NCBI GenBank assembly: GCA_021234155.1
Contig: JAJEKV010000008.1
Span: forward strand, 9,722,305 to 9,786,304
Source of the DNA: Isoetes taiwanensis
Taxonomy: Eukaryota; Streptophyta; Lycopodiopsida; Isoetales; Isoetaceae
Length of the DNA: 64,000 nucleotides
Reading direction: 5' to 3'
The translations under genes and the position numbers were made by a program. Below are positions 35,082-45,688 of the stretch, piece after piece. Each line of letters begins with the position of its first letter. Position 1 is the first letter of the stretch. A model generated the notes under the pieces. That model was given only the letters and a program-made list of their open reading frames with translations, searched no databases and had not been told where the DNA came from.

Positions 35082-36400
35082 CTATTGTTGAATAAAAGCT
35101 CAAAATCTTTCAACTGAAGAAACGTTTGGCAGCAATCCTCTCTTTACAAATGAAATTCTCACCGCGAATTTGCGTTGCTTCACTAACAATAATGTGCTTC
35201 ACTAACAAGAATTTTGGTGACCATGAAACAAACATTTGAATGTTTGAATGAAACGAGGACAAAAATCCACAAGGCATAAAAGTTGTACTTGAAAACAACT
35301 CTTTTATGGATTTATTGTTTTAAGCACGATGGTGCAAGCTTCGGTTTGGGATAACTAACATCATGTCCGATTCGGTTCAAGTCGCTTAATTTGCATCAAA
35401 AAATTTAAAATTAGCATGCCGTTTTGCCCCCTTTTTTTTTTTTCAATGATGTACTTACATATCCATGTTTTACTTGACATCATGACACAGTCTTCTTTGA
35501 CATTGTACTTCTTTATCATTGTAACAAACACTTTCTCTTCTTGCAGAGGTGCCAGGGTTCTTGGGTTTATTGCCGCCATACTGATGTCTTCTAGTAAATC
35601 GGGTTACGGGGTTTAGTAATTTGCTTCGTGAGAAATTTTTTAGCCCTCACCATCATGTTTCTGTTCGTTCTAAATCTACCCAACAAGCTCCAATACAAAG
35701 GCCTCCATCCCTATTATTTCAAAATTGTACAACGAAATTTGAAGTCCATTTGGTAGGTTATAAGACTTCCAGGGAACTTCCCGAACCAAGGTTATTTGGT
35801 TTCTGCATCGCATGAGGTGTACCACCTAAACATAAACTGATATGAGATTCAATACAAAAGGAATTCCTCCAGGTATTAGAATCTCACAGAATGAATTCCT
35901 CCAGGTAGTATAGCTTGAAGCTTCTAATTCCACTAGATATAAAACATCTTTATTGCAAATTTCAGTCCTCCTTAACCAGGATCAAAGTGGCTAAATCTTA
36001 AAGTGGCCAATTCGTTCAATTAGTATTCGGCTACCTTTGCTAATTTTCGACAACTGCCAAGGCTTGATATAAAATTGTAGGTAGTAGGGGCTATGGCGAA
36101 GGGGGATGGGAAGAATCAAAGCTATGACAACACATGAACGGAGGTAGAATATTAAAAAATTGCAAGCATGGATCATTTTGATGAGCACGAGAGAAAAAAA
36201 GTTGGAGGGGTAGGGGGGCTAGCAAGAAAGAGAGTTTATATTCGATTAGAGTTTTCACACTGCTTCTGAATATTGTGGCAAATATGGAAGTTCGAATTGC
36301 AAGATTGAACATTTTTAGTTACTTTTATCGTGTCGAGAGCTGAGATTCTCTAGAATTAACATAAAACCTCTTTTGCAGCAAGTTGAACGAAAGAAATGTT
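35082..36400 (+). other. 3' half of Helitron 2, no recognised gene
   Basis: A possible exon at 35547-35600 (after acceptor ttcttgcag) encodes GARVLGFIAAILMSSS but is too short to assign. The remainder is AT-rich with scattered short frames. Confidence 0.35.
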
Positions 36401-36434
36401 CGCGGCGGCCAAGGCCGCCGCGATAAATTTCTTG
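36401..36434 (+). terminator. 3' hairpin and CTTG end of Helitron 2
   Basis: A perfect 10-bp GC-only stem (36401-36410 with 36413-36422, two-base loop) is followed by ataaattt and CTTG. This is the strongest of the three Helitron ends here and has exactly the same 8-base spacing as Helitron 3. Confidence 0.9.
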
Positions 36435-36435
36435 T

Positions 36436-36754
36436 ATACAATAAGTGTTAATATCATGTGCCCAGGCTTAGTTCCCATCCAAGGTAGAATGTAATTAACA
36501 ATAATAATGGACAAATACCAATCCATCCCAAGTGCAAGGCATATGTTTCTTGGTTCCTCCTTGAAAATTGGCCATTTGTCTTCAATGTGCCTCAAGGCTT
36601 TGCCATCAGCAGGAATACTCATGATGCCATTTTTGCTCTTATGTGTTGCATGGAAATCCATAAATGCTATAAGTGATTGTGATCTAAACATGTGTTGTAG
36701 ACAAGGGATGATTGGCATATGCCTCAACACCTTCTTAAGTACTTTTGTTTTCAT
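36436..36754 (-). pseudogene. Second Tnp2 transposase, N-terminal exon
   Basis: Read right to left: MPIIPCLQHMFRSQSLIAFM, DFHATHKSKNGIMSIPADGK, ALRHIEDKWPIFKEEPRNIC and KPGHMILTLI, ending at a donor-like gtata next to Helitron 2. The order P-R-L-x-R-L/Q-H-M-F, then P-A-D-G, W-P-x-F and E-P-R-N matches the start of Tnp2. Part of the usual D-G-x-x-P segment is deleted (GMDWYLSIIIVNY). It continues in 32640-31559 on the other side of the Helitron. Confidence 0.85.
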
Positions 36755-38844
36755 ATGGTCAAATCTTGGTTTTCTGCATTTTGCATATTCTTGTATTCAT
36801 GTTCTTCTTTGAAGGAGTAAAATACAAGCAAAAGCAATGAAATTTTCATGAACACAGTACTTCAGCTTGCTGCCTGCATGAACATGGTACCACAACTTGC
36901 CACTTGAGCATAATAAGCTATATCTATATGAATTGGAGATTTTTGAATCCTAACTCTAAGATTTACAGTCAAGATGGATGTTGTATGCCTTCTATGCGAA
37001 AATACCTATATGGCATTAAAAGGGGGGGGGGATAAACAATGCGCCTTCCACGATGTTAAGTACTAAATTCCAAAAGTTAGCTAGTAATCTTATATATAGG
37101 AAGATAATTGTATTGCCATGTTCTTTTCTTACAACTACAAGCGTCTTACAAAAAGGGAGGTTGAATGACATACGGGTGGGCTAATCCAACCCAAAGTTTT
37201 TGTTATAAGAAAATACGAACCACCTCAAGTTTTTGTTATAAGAAAATATGAAAGTTAGGAACTTAACTTTTGTTGTATATTTCATATTTCTTCTGTTAAT
37301 GGCAAATAAATAAATAGAAATTACATCTTATAATTCAAGTTGTAAATGATCTTAGAAAAGACAATACTTTACACTTATAGAAAGTGGTGCTACACCCCCC
37401 ATGTCAAATAAACAATTATATGAAGGTTGGAAACTTGCAAATTTGTTATATATCCATATTTGTTCTCAAATGGCTCTTGGTATCGATAAATAAATACAAT
37501 TGCATGTTATAATTAAGAAAAGTTCTACATGGTTCTACAAAAACCAAATCCCCGAAACCACTCAAATGTATCCAATCGCATATCAATACAGTTATCCAGA
37601 AAATCCCCCAGCACTACACATTCACGTGCTAGACATCTTGGAAAAAGAGGGAGGCGAAGTTCAAACACATCACATGGAAAAAAATTCAACTCCACACATT
37701 TCTCATTGCAGTCAAAACATCTACAAACTTCCAACTTATGCCCAGCAACGCTAGGCACTGTTACTAGTAATCTCTATTATTGTATATATTATAATGTTTT
37801 GATGTCGTGGATCCAACCCTAACTTGAACGCCCACGATTTGATTGCCCTAATTAGACGATGGAGATTTATAAAAAAGGGCAACGAGGAGATTTACAGAAA
37901 AGGGCAACAATTTTTGTTGCCTACCAAAGCTTACGATGGTAGAGCAGAGAAGGGGTGATTAGAGAAGAGGTGATGCAACCAGAAAAATCCATCGCTATGA
38001 GTAGGTTATGAAGGAAGTTAGGACTTTTTATGAGCATCTTAGCTTCAACGACTTTCTTTCGCACTGCCGGACATGCCGCCATAACCGGACAATACGTTTT
38101 GAGGCCTTGGAGTTGCAGCAATGGTGGAACAGTGGACGTTTTGAGTGCAGGTGCAGGTAAGGATGTGTCAGAATTTGAATATACCCCCAGTCTGTAGTTC
38201 ACCCTCATAGCTTTGCCACATATTCCAAAACCAATCTCAAATGGCTGGTATCGTACAAAAAGCAGTAGAATCCCACCTTTAAGGTATGTGGATTTTGTAA
38301 ATTTAGGTTTTAAAAAGACTTCTGCCATTACCTGGGAAGGTATTTTTTTAGTTTTATAGCGAACTAAATTCGATGGGCTAAACCAAAGTACACCTGGACA
38401 AGCTATAAATTCGTTCTAGAGCAATAGAATTCTTAGACATCATTATAGCAGAGATGATAATTAGATGCAGAATCAACTTGATGTTGCTCAGGTCCAGGAA
38501 ATTTTCAACATATATATACTAATCAAAATACAATTTTTATTGTTAGCCTAGCATATATTTTGTTGCCTTCATAACATTGATATTTGAACCTAACATATAT
38601 TTTGTTATGTTTAACCATGAGTCTACCTTTATAATGTCAAGCCTTGAGCATTATATTGTCTAGTGCATGGCCAGAATAGTACATGTCTCAAATATACAGG
38701 CAACCTATTCTAACATAGGCTCAATTGACCATATTAACCTACTTTATTAGTGCAGAAGTCTTAAATATTTCCTCATTTTAACCCCGTATTGATCAAAATG
38801 TTATATGCTCTAATATTTGCTTTTTCACGTGCACCATTGACCAG
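36755..38844. other. Unassigned DNA between the second Tnp2 gene and the Helitron relic
   Basis: Contains a G8 run at about 37022 and the phrase caagtttttgttataagaaa twice near 37215. The 37921-38328 minus-strand frame (135 codons) has no known motif and is bordered by AT-rich DNA; I leave it uncalled. No CACTA terminus was found. Confidence 0.4.
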
Positions 38845-39485
38845 GAAGTTGAAGAATATTGCATCTAGAGCCATTCTCCAAAATCAAATTTGTGTGGATA
38901 AAACTAAGACTGGAAGTACCATCAATTAACCAACATGTCAACTGAACGCCCCAGGTATCTTGACCATTATAGTATTTTCTACTAATATTATATAATTCTT
39001 TTGGTGATCATTAATAGGATTGAAACGTTAGAAACTCAGAATGATCAAAACGAACATGTTTAAAATCAAGCGGTACAAAAAAAAAGAGGTCGCCCAAGGT
39101 TAGTACAATTTACAATAACGTAACTATTTTTGTTATGGGAGGCTAAAAAGGAGGTTACTTATAGTTGGTTGGCGGCCATCTATATTATGCATGTTTCTGT
39201 ATTATAGTGGACGTCTAGTGTGCATGATATGTAGTATAGTACATATTATAGACTATAAGTTACTGACCATGCCCATACTACCAGAAATCTCTTATTAATC
39301 TTCCATCATATCTTTCACAGGCTATCTCCGACTAACTTACAACGGCTTCCCGACGATGAAATAAACAAAATTCTTAATCATCGAAAACACTGTCGAGAAT
39401 CTCAAGCCCGAAAAAGATTCAAGGGCGCTACTATAGAAACGAGGCAGCAACAGATTTTTATGCCTACGGACAACGACCCTTCCAG
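38845..39485 (+). pseudogene. N-terminal exons of another Helitron replicase
   Basis: Three exon-like blocks (38845-38953, 39018-39098, 39321-39485), each with ag before and gt after, mirror the exon pattern at 18.6-19.3 kb. The middle block ends KKRGRPR at a splice site, exactly as in Helitron 1. The last starts after cacag with LPDDEINKILNHRKHCRESQ, parallel to LPDNEMKKILNRRKYQQEYR. The Rep and helicase parts are absent downstream. This relic shows that these small basic exons are a conserved part of this Helitron family's gene. Confidence 0.65.
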
Positions 39486-39919
39486 GTACAAATTATGAAT
39501 TTCAATACCTTGCAACCCATTAGCATATAAAACATTTATAACTATATGTTTGAATACGGCAATGGAGATCGTGTTTACAAAGCTTTTGAAAGGAGAGGTA
39601 TGATCACTTTTGTTGTATCGAGATGTAAGTAATGCTCAATTAGGTGTGAATTTGTTATAGGTATTCCATTCAAAGGACCGTAGCCTTCATATGGACGACC
39701 AGGGACGAGGCTTTACAAATACTTGTGCAATTGGCATGCGACATTATTGTGGTATACAGATCAACAAAACATGGCCACAAGTTAAGCAAAACCAAAAATA
39801 CGAAGCAATGGAAGTAGTGCAAAGGACTTATGGAAAGGGTGTTTTTGTGAAATATATTCTTGGAATTATGGCGAAGAGATGGAATTGTTGGAAGTATGTT
39901 TCTTTCTCCAACTTTCTCT

Positions 39920-39958
<39 letters not shown>

Positions 39959-41279
39959 AAGCTTGCCTAACCCCCACTACAACAATTACTTCAATTCTAA
40001 CCTATCCACATGCACCTCCACATCAGCAAAAATGATTATTATCCATTGGATATCCATATTTTTGCATCTACGGCCTAGAAAATTAGAAAAGTGCTTGAAA
40101 ATTCCTCTTCTCTACTGCCTTGCAACCAATCCGTGTTTACCTTCTTCGACGCATGCCTTGTGTGAGGAGGTTGTCTTCTTTATTTTGTAGATGGTTTTTT
40201 AATGCCCTACGGAGGTTGTTTTCTTTATTTTGTAGATGATTTCTTAGCGTGCTGTAGCAAACAAGGTTTTTGTTCATCTGCTAGAAAATCTACCAAAGAG
40301 CATTTGCTTCCCTTCCATTTTTCTTTTGCTTAGGGATCTCATTTCGAACTTAAATTCAGGAAATGAAGGCCATACCATAAACCTGGCCATACCATACACA
40401 CAAAGCCACTGGCTAGATTTTTTTTTTCGCACGTTTGCACAAACACAGGTTGACACTTTGAAGCAATTTTAGAGTGTCCACGTTGCTGCCAGGTGAGACT
40501 TCTGTGCAGGTGGCTGCTGTTTCCGTCGTTTGATTTCATCTACGTCTTCAGAAATTCATGGAAATTCCAAGTCAGAGGCAGTTATGGGTGCGACGAGATA
40601 TCTTGCGGAAGAGTGTTCCGGCTCTGTGCCTCGACAGCAGCAAATCCCTCTCTCAAACGCCACGCATCAGCAAGTTTTGGCGCTGAGGTTAGCGTGGGCT
40701 GTCTTTTCTTCGATTCCTGTCATGATTCTTGCATCATTACTACATACGACATTTTATTCACTGTTTCGTGTGCTATGCAAGTAAATACTTGTATTTCAAA
40801 GCTATTTAGAAGTTTGCAAGTCTGTGGGCAGGTGAATTTTTGTATTTCAAACTATTTCAAAGATGCAATGAAAGTAATATTTTTGTTTACGATTATGCCT
40901 TGACAACCGGATTCGCACTCTGGCTGCTTTCTTGGATCTTTCCACGCTGGATCCATGTAAAATACAGATGGATTCGTGTTTGGTGGAGCTCCGAAATCTT
41001 GCCTTGTTTTTTGACAAATGCAGCATTTCTGTAATAGTGTTTCAAACCCACAGTAGAGTTCCATCCGATGACATGAAGCTATAATTTGATCTTCTGGAGA
41101 TATGGAGCAAAAGCCAGAGGAGCAAAAACCAAGAGACCCTATTGTTGCAGTGCAGGTAAAAATGATGTTATGTTTCGTTGCTCTTCTGCCGTATAACACA
41201 CACAAAGCGACATCCTCAGACACACAAAGCACAATTGTTCCTTCTCTATCACAACAAGAGAATGGACATTTAGCGACGT
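39486..41279 (+). other. Unassigned stretch with a 37-T run and unidentified frames
   Basis: 39920-39956 is a run of 37 T, compatible with the poly(A) tail of a minus-strand retrocopy or with simple slippage. The frame 39691-39921 (MDDQGRGFTNTCAIGMRHYC ...) and the frame starting at about 40530 (SSTSSEIHGNSKSEAVMG ...) have no family I recognise. The latter could be a 5' exon linked to the B3-type pseudogene further right, but that is a guess. Confidence 0.35.
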
Positions 41280-41815
41280 GGGCTTGCGACGTCTGAGTCA
41301 CGTGACGTCGCAAATAACGTGACCATGCGACGTCAGTGCGACGTCACGTCGCAGACACGCGTCGCATGCACGCGTGTGTCGCGACGTCGACGACACCGTG
41401 ACGTGGCGCATCTGTCACGCCAGTGGACGCTTAGCGCCAGTGGACGACAAAATCACGCCAGATGGACGCCAGACATCGCCGCATGCGACGCACGCTGCTT
41501 AACCCCCATCCGTGACGACGCTAGGTGGGCTTGGGCCACAGTGGGCGGCAGTGTCTCGCCCGGTGGATGTTTACGTGGCGTGGCGTGCGCGGCGTCGTAT
41601 ATGTGACGTATGTGGCGTATGTGTCGTATATGACACGTCCGATGCGTATATGTGGCGTATGTGGCGTATATGACCGCGTCGATGCGGTATATGTGGCGTA
41701 TATGACACGTCGGTATGTATATGTGACATATGTGGCGTATATGACACGTCGATGCGTTATATGTGGCGTATGTGGCGTAGAAGGTCGCATGTGGCGTATA
41801 TTTTATACCACGAAG
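41280..41815 (+). repeat. CpG/ACGTC-rich tract and GGCGTATATG minisatellite
   Basis: 41280-41520 is dense in gacgtc, cacgtc and gtcgca motifs. 41580-41800 is an imperfect short-period repeat of tggcgtatatgacacgtcga, gatgcgtatatgtggcgta and similar. In surrounding AT-rich DNA this is a sharp compositional break. Related phrases (acacgtcgatgcgtat, cgcatgcgacg, cgacaaatgtcacgac) return at 43.86 kb and at 44.64-45.06 kb. No coding potential is claimed, although open frames cross it because of the repeat. Confidence 0.75.
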
Positions 41816-41963
41816 GTTAATGGTTTTAGGATTACAAATTCAATACACATGCGATTGATACACATGCGAAAAAAGACTCGGCGACCAACCCCGCAGCTTC
41901 ATTTAAGCGTGTTGCCTGCGCATGCATCATCACAGTAGATGTGCTACCGCTATAAATTGTTCA

Positions 41964-42300
41964 TTATGTAGTAAGCACAGTGTCGTGCTTACAAAGTTCA
42001 ACAGAATTTATTCTTCTCTGATCTTCATGGTATATGTACACAGATAGCTTGACAGATGGTGCTACTTTTTCGTTCAATTCATGTTCCCATTGTTTTAAAA
42101 GCGATTTAGGGCAAACAATCAAGGTGCTCCTGCATTCTTCTACATTGTATCTTTGACGTTTTGGCGGTCTAGCCTTCAAAATCAAAGCAATTGCAGAGAT
42201 TGTGTCTTTCCAAATCCCTGATAATTTGATAATTATAAACATATGAGTTCCCCGACAATGCATTACGAGTTGATTTCTCCATCCAAGCAAGGGCAATATG
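41964..42300 (-). pseudogene. SNF2-family helicase/ATPase fragment
   Basis: Read right to left: IALAWMEKSTRNALSG (42298-42250), a short intron-like gap, then GFGKT followed by a 2-base insertion, and in the next frame ISAIALILKARPPK, STLIVCPKSLLKQWEHELNE and DQRRINSVELCKHDTVLTTY. These are motif I (G-x-G-K-T), motif Ia (L-I-V-x-P-x-S-L-L-x-Q-W) and the following part of SNF2 remodelling ATPases of the RAD5/RAD16/HLTF-like group. The extra CA after GGATTTGGAAAGACA breaks the frame, and the rest of the ATPase is missing. A captured or decayed fragment. Confidence 0.85.
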
Positions 42301-42471
42301 CTATATTACATCCCAACCATGTCAATTGCAGCTATAAGATATGAAATAATAATATATCTAGTCATACCTGATGCTTCAGAAGTTCTATTGTTATCAGGTC
42401 ATTGTCTAGATTTGCTTCTTCATCTCCCTAATTGTATTCTAATATTCTAACCAATTTATCAGTCCGGTTCG

Positions 42472-43246
42472 AATGGCTAATATGGGATCGTGCACAAATG
42501 AGTCTCGACTTGTAGGCTGCGGCCGAATGCATTCTTATCAAGTTCGACCACCGCAAATAATCTCCGATTTGGCGAAGATATTACGTAGTTTTCACGATGG
42601 GGGTTGGCAAGGAGTATAGAAAATGATGCGCGTCATCTTTTCAGAGAGCTTGGATTCACGTTTGATACTGAGCCATGCGTGCCACAAAAGTTCAGCCTAG
42701 AGGATATTATGCTAGACACTCCACCAGATATTTCTGTGGTGGATCTAGTTGGCTCTCAAGATAGTGTAGATTGGTTAGATAAGAAAGTCCTTGAGACTGG
42801 CATTTCATTTAAAGCTTGTGCAACCAAGTGGGCAGGCGACTTGATTTGATAACCGATTCTCGCGTTGGATTTTTTGTTTATTTCGTCATTCCAAAAATCA
42901 ACGAAGGCTTTATTATTTGCCTTGCGATGGAATTGTGGAGAAAAAAAAAGGTAAGATGCTTCTGTTTATAGATGAAAATCAATGCATGTGGAAATTTAGA
43001 TACTGTTATTGGGATAGTTCGCAAAGTTATGTCTTCACAAAAGGCTGGAGCAGGTTTGTCAAGGCAAAGAATTTGCAGGTGAATGATGTGGTTTCGTTTG
43101 AGAGAGATATCCAAGGTAAAAAATTTTACATCAGCTGGCGAAGGGATCCTTCTGGCGGTCTTTGGAAATTACTGATGTTGATGCGGGATGCAAATGACCC
43201 TTTGCGAAAGTTTTTTAATTTGTTTGGAGTCGATATTTGGTATTGA
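42472..43246 (+). pseudogene. B3 DNA-binding domain protein, frameshifted
   Basis: A start at 42472 gives MANMGSCTNESRLVGCGRMH and about 45 codons. After a frame change near 42600 comes DARHLFRELGFTFDTEPCVP and SLEDIMLDTPPDISVVDLVG, a region I do not recognise. From about 42868 a B3 domain follows: FVIPK (frame change), RRLYYLPCDGIVEKKKGKML, MWKFRYCYWDSSQSYVFTKG, WSRFVKAKNLQVNDVVSFER and FYISWRR. The W-K-F-R-Y-x-Y-W-x-S-S-Q-S-Y-V-x-T-K-G-W signature is typical of RAV/NGATHA-type plant transcription factors. At least two frameshifts make it a pseudogene as assembled. No AP2 domain is seen upstream. Confidence 0.8.
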
Positions 43247-44639
43247 AGCAACTTAAATTCTATCTTTTGATATAACTAATATGGTAGTTTTGAGCTCAGA
43301 TTAGCTCCTGGTTGATCCAAATTTTTGAGCTCGAAATTTAGCTTCAGTTGATCCGAATTTTTGAGGCAATCGCCTTATGTATATAAGCATGATGTAGAAT
43401 ACAAAAAAAGCGGATATATGATATGATATAGATTTCTGAAATCAGTTTTTCAAAATGGAATTTGAAGATAAAAATATGAAGAAGATGAATATGATCAGGA
43501 TGGATATCAAGAAGATGAATGCCACGATGAATAAGGATATGAAGAAGATGAATAATTTAGCTTCTGGTTGATCCAGAGAAAGAGAAAAAAGAAGGAATTA
43601 GAAATGACATATGGATTTACCCCTAGAATTTCTACAACGAGAAGATTGGGTAGTCAAAAAGTGGGACTCCCATATCCTTAGTCCAACATCTTTAGAGAAG
43701 CAACAAAATGCAATCTGAATGAGGAACTTGGTGTCCAGCATAGTGGGAGAACTGCTTCTGACGACTCCTTGCAAATCCAAGGCATTAATGTCCCATGTGT
43801 CAAAGCGTCTGATCAAAATTTGCCTAAAAAACGCCATCGCCCACCTGGCATCGTCACGACAAATGTCACGACAGATGTCAGACCTGTCACGACGCCCATG
43901 AATCTGAATCTGGAGAAGATGAATGTAAAGAATGGGGACGTGACGATGAATTTGAAGATAAATATATGAAGAAGATGAATATGATCAGGATGGATATCAA
44001 GAAGATGAATGCCACGATGAATAAGGATATGACAATAATATTGCTTGTTTTAATTTATATAGGCCTATTTGTGCTATGGGTATTTTGAAAAAGCAGATGA
44101 ATTTAGTGATGGACATGGACTTGGAGATGGAGGAGCTTATGTATGAACAAGGTAAAGAATCGGGTTTTGGGTTTCTGATTGCTCTAATCGTTGCGCATCT
44201 TGCATACCTCTTTTTCCATAGCAAGTTTCATTTTCTGGTGACGAGTTCTGTTTTAAGATATATGTGTATTTGAGAAGTTAAAAGATCAAATTTTGTGTTC
44301 CATCAGAAACGTTGTTAGTTTCGGGGGTAATGAATATAAAGTTTCCACGAGGTTTCCCTATCTGACCATATTTTTTGCATATTATTTACGTACTCTAAAA
44401 GCTTCCGGATTTGCTTGGTGGACTTGTTTTGTGTACGAATTTGGCTTAACTTTTGAAAAGTCGCTTGGCTTTGGTTAATGCAATTTGCTCGTGATGCGAC
44501 TAATCAAGCTATGTTCAAGTGTTTTGAGGTATCTGATTTTAGGTTGTTACACAAAACTTGCTTTCGATTTTTAGGTTGCTTTCGGAACAGCATAGGTATA
44601 CATAAATTTCATAACCGATGAGAACCTCACGTGGTTTTG
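43247..44639 (+). repeat. Region with an 85-bp direct repeat encoding an acidic tail
   Basis: atgaagaagatgaatatgat with caggatggatatcaagaaga, tgaatgccacgatgaataag and gatatga occurs at 43476-43542 and again at 43965-44031, nearly identical, with matching flanks (gaatttgaagataaa). One frame gives EEDEYDQDGYQEDECHDE and a stop, an acidic C-terminal tail. The unit between (43620-43930) has a frame RISTTRRLGSQKVGLPYP. After the second copy a frame GYFEKADEFSDGHGLGDG ends at about 44143. These could be duplicated 3' exons of the B3 gene. Unassigned otherwise. Confidence 0.5.
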
Positions 44640-45065
44640 AGTGAGTAGAAATGCTCATAAAGCATATCTTCACACGCATCGTCCGCGACAAATGTCACGA
44701 CAAATGTCGAACTGTCCACGACAAATGTCACGACGGTGGATGTCGCATCGCGGCGTATAGTGACTTCGCTATATCCGTCACGCCCGCCAGGTGGACTTGG
44801 GCGGGCGTGGCGTCGCATCGCGGCGTCCGCGTGACATTCTGAGAACATAAAACACGTCGATGCGTATTTGCCGCGTGTCTTGCCGAATCGCATGTGACAC
44901 GGAATTTGACCCCTGACTATACGTCGCATGCGGCGTGGCGTCTGAACCGAACCCGAGACACGTCGATGCGTATTTGCCGCGTGTAATGCTTTGCCAAGTC
45001 GTAGGTGACTGGCGGTGACCGTTGATTGGCAATCGTCGCGCTGCGGGCGTCGCATCTTGACGTTA
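44640..45065 (+). repeat. Second CpG-rich tract with ACGTCGATGCGTAT motifs
   Basis: cgacaaatgtcacgac is repeated at 44686-44740. acacgtcgatgcgtatttgc occurs at 44851 and 44957, each followed by cgcgtg. The tract resembles that at 41280-41815 in motif content and lies on the other side of the SNF2/B3 block. Shared words occur in both direct (ggtggactt/ggtgggctt then gggc) and inverted (cgccgcatgcgacg) orientation. Not coding. Confidence 0.65.
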
Positions 45066-45399
45066 AAGTTTTCTATATAAACAACTCTTTCTTGGCCTTC
45101 ATTGTTATTTTCTTTCGCTCCCTCTTCCGGCCTAAGCGCCTTTGGTGTCCTTCTTTTTAACCATATCTTATACTTGTTCTTTGCCCTACATGGATCGCCA
45201 TGGTCATCCGGCATGATCGGCCTGGAGATGGCCGGAGATGCATTGATGTTGTCTTACCACCACGGGGAGGCCGGATATCTGCGGAACCGTCACATGTAAG
45301 TGGCTGATTCTTGTATTTAGTAGCCTAGACATATATAAACTAGGAAGGGCGTGTATGCTGCGAGTAGTAAAAAAAAAAGAGTGTTTTTTGGTCAAGGAC

Positions 45400-45665
45400 A
45401 CCTGGTCGCCTCCACCTTGAGTGGAGAGGACCCGGTGTGCGGGCCCAAACTCACCTTCATACCTTACTAAGTACAATGTAGATTACAAAATTGAGGTGTC
45501 GGCGTAGTCAAGGTCATATGTCGACTTCACCTTGAGTGGAGGGACTCTATGTATCGAGGGCTAAGCGTCTCAAAAAGATCTTTATTGAAATTGAAACTTA
45601 TATAAAGGGTCGTACTTTCGGGAAGGGCATGGTCGGCTTCATCTTGAGTGGAAGGACTACGTGTC
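45400..45665 (+). repeat. Three imperfect ~115-bp repeats (CCTTGAGTGGAG)
   Basis: tcgcctccaccttgagtgga (45407), tcgacttcaccttgagtgga (45520) and tcggcttcatcttgagtgga (45632) recur about 112-113 bp apart. Each is followed by ggact or ggacc and, in the first and third copies, by cgggcccaa. Probably the untranslated end of a mobile element or an old tandem array. Bases 45066-45400 hold no gene I recognise. Confidence 0.7.
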
Positions 45666-45688
45666 CGGGCCCAATCATCCATTTAGGA

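Larger units (their letters stand above)
32658..36434 (+). mobile_element. Helitron 2, gene-capturing, inserted in an intron of the second Tnp2 gene
   Basis: The 3' end is clear: hairpin CGCGGCGGCC-AA-GGCCGCCGCG split over 36401-36422, then 8 bases, then CTTG at 36431-36434, then host T. The host right of it is the exon end and intron start of a minus-strand Tnp2 gene; the host left of about 32650 is the rest of that intron and the following exons. The 5' end must be an A followed by TC; best candidate is 32657/32658 (TCTATCTAACATATATAACT), alternatives at 32640 and 32662. It has no Rep-helicase. It carries plus-strand fragments of a receptor-like cytoplasmic kinase and of V-ATPase subunit a. 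Length about 3.8 kb. Confidence 0.82.

Noticed and set aside
37921-38328. 135-codon minus-strand frame as a gene
   Set aside because: No motif, no homologous family known to me, no splice or promoter support.
39920-39956. 37-T run as proof of a retrogene poly(A) tail
   Set aside because: No recognisable minus-strand coding sequence or target duplication next to it; slippage is equally possible.
43476-44031. LTR retrotransposon suggested by the 85-bp direct repeats
   Set aside because: Repeats lack TG...CA ends, there is no primer-binding site or gag-pol between them, and the spacing is under 500 bp. No LTR element was recognised anywhere in the window.
45219-45314. Possible Helitron 3' end gattCTTG|T at 45314 with a CGGCC/GGCCG stem upstream
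   Set aside because: The stem is only 5 bp and lies about 78 bases from CTTG. The three accepted ends have spacers of 5-8 bases.
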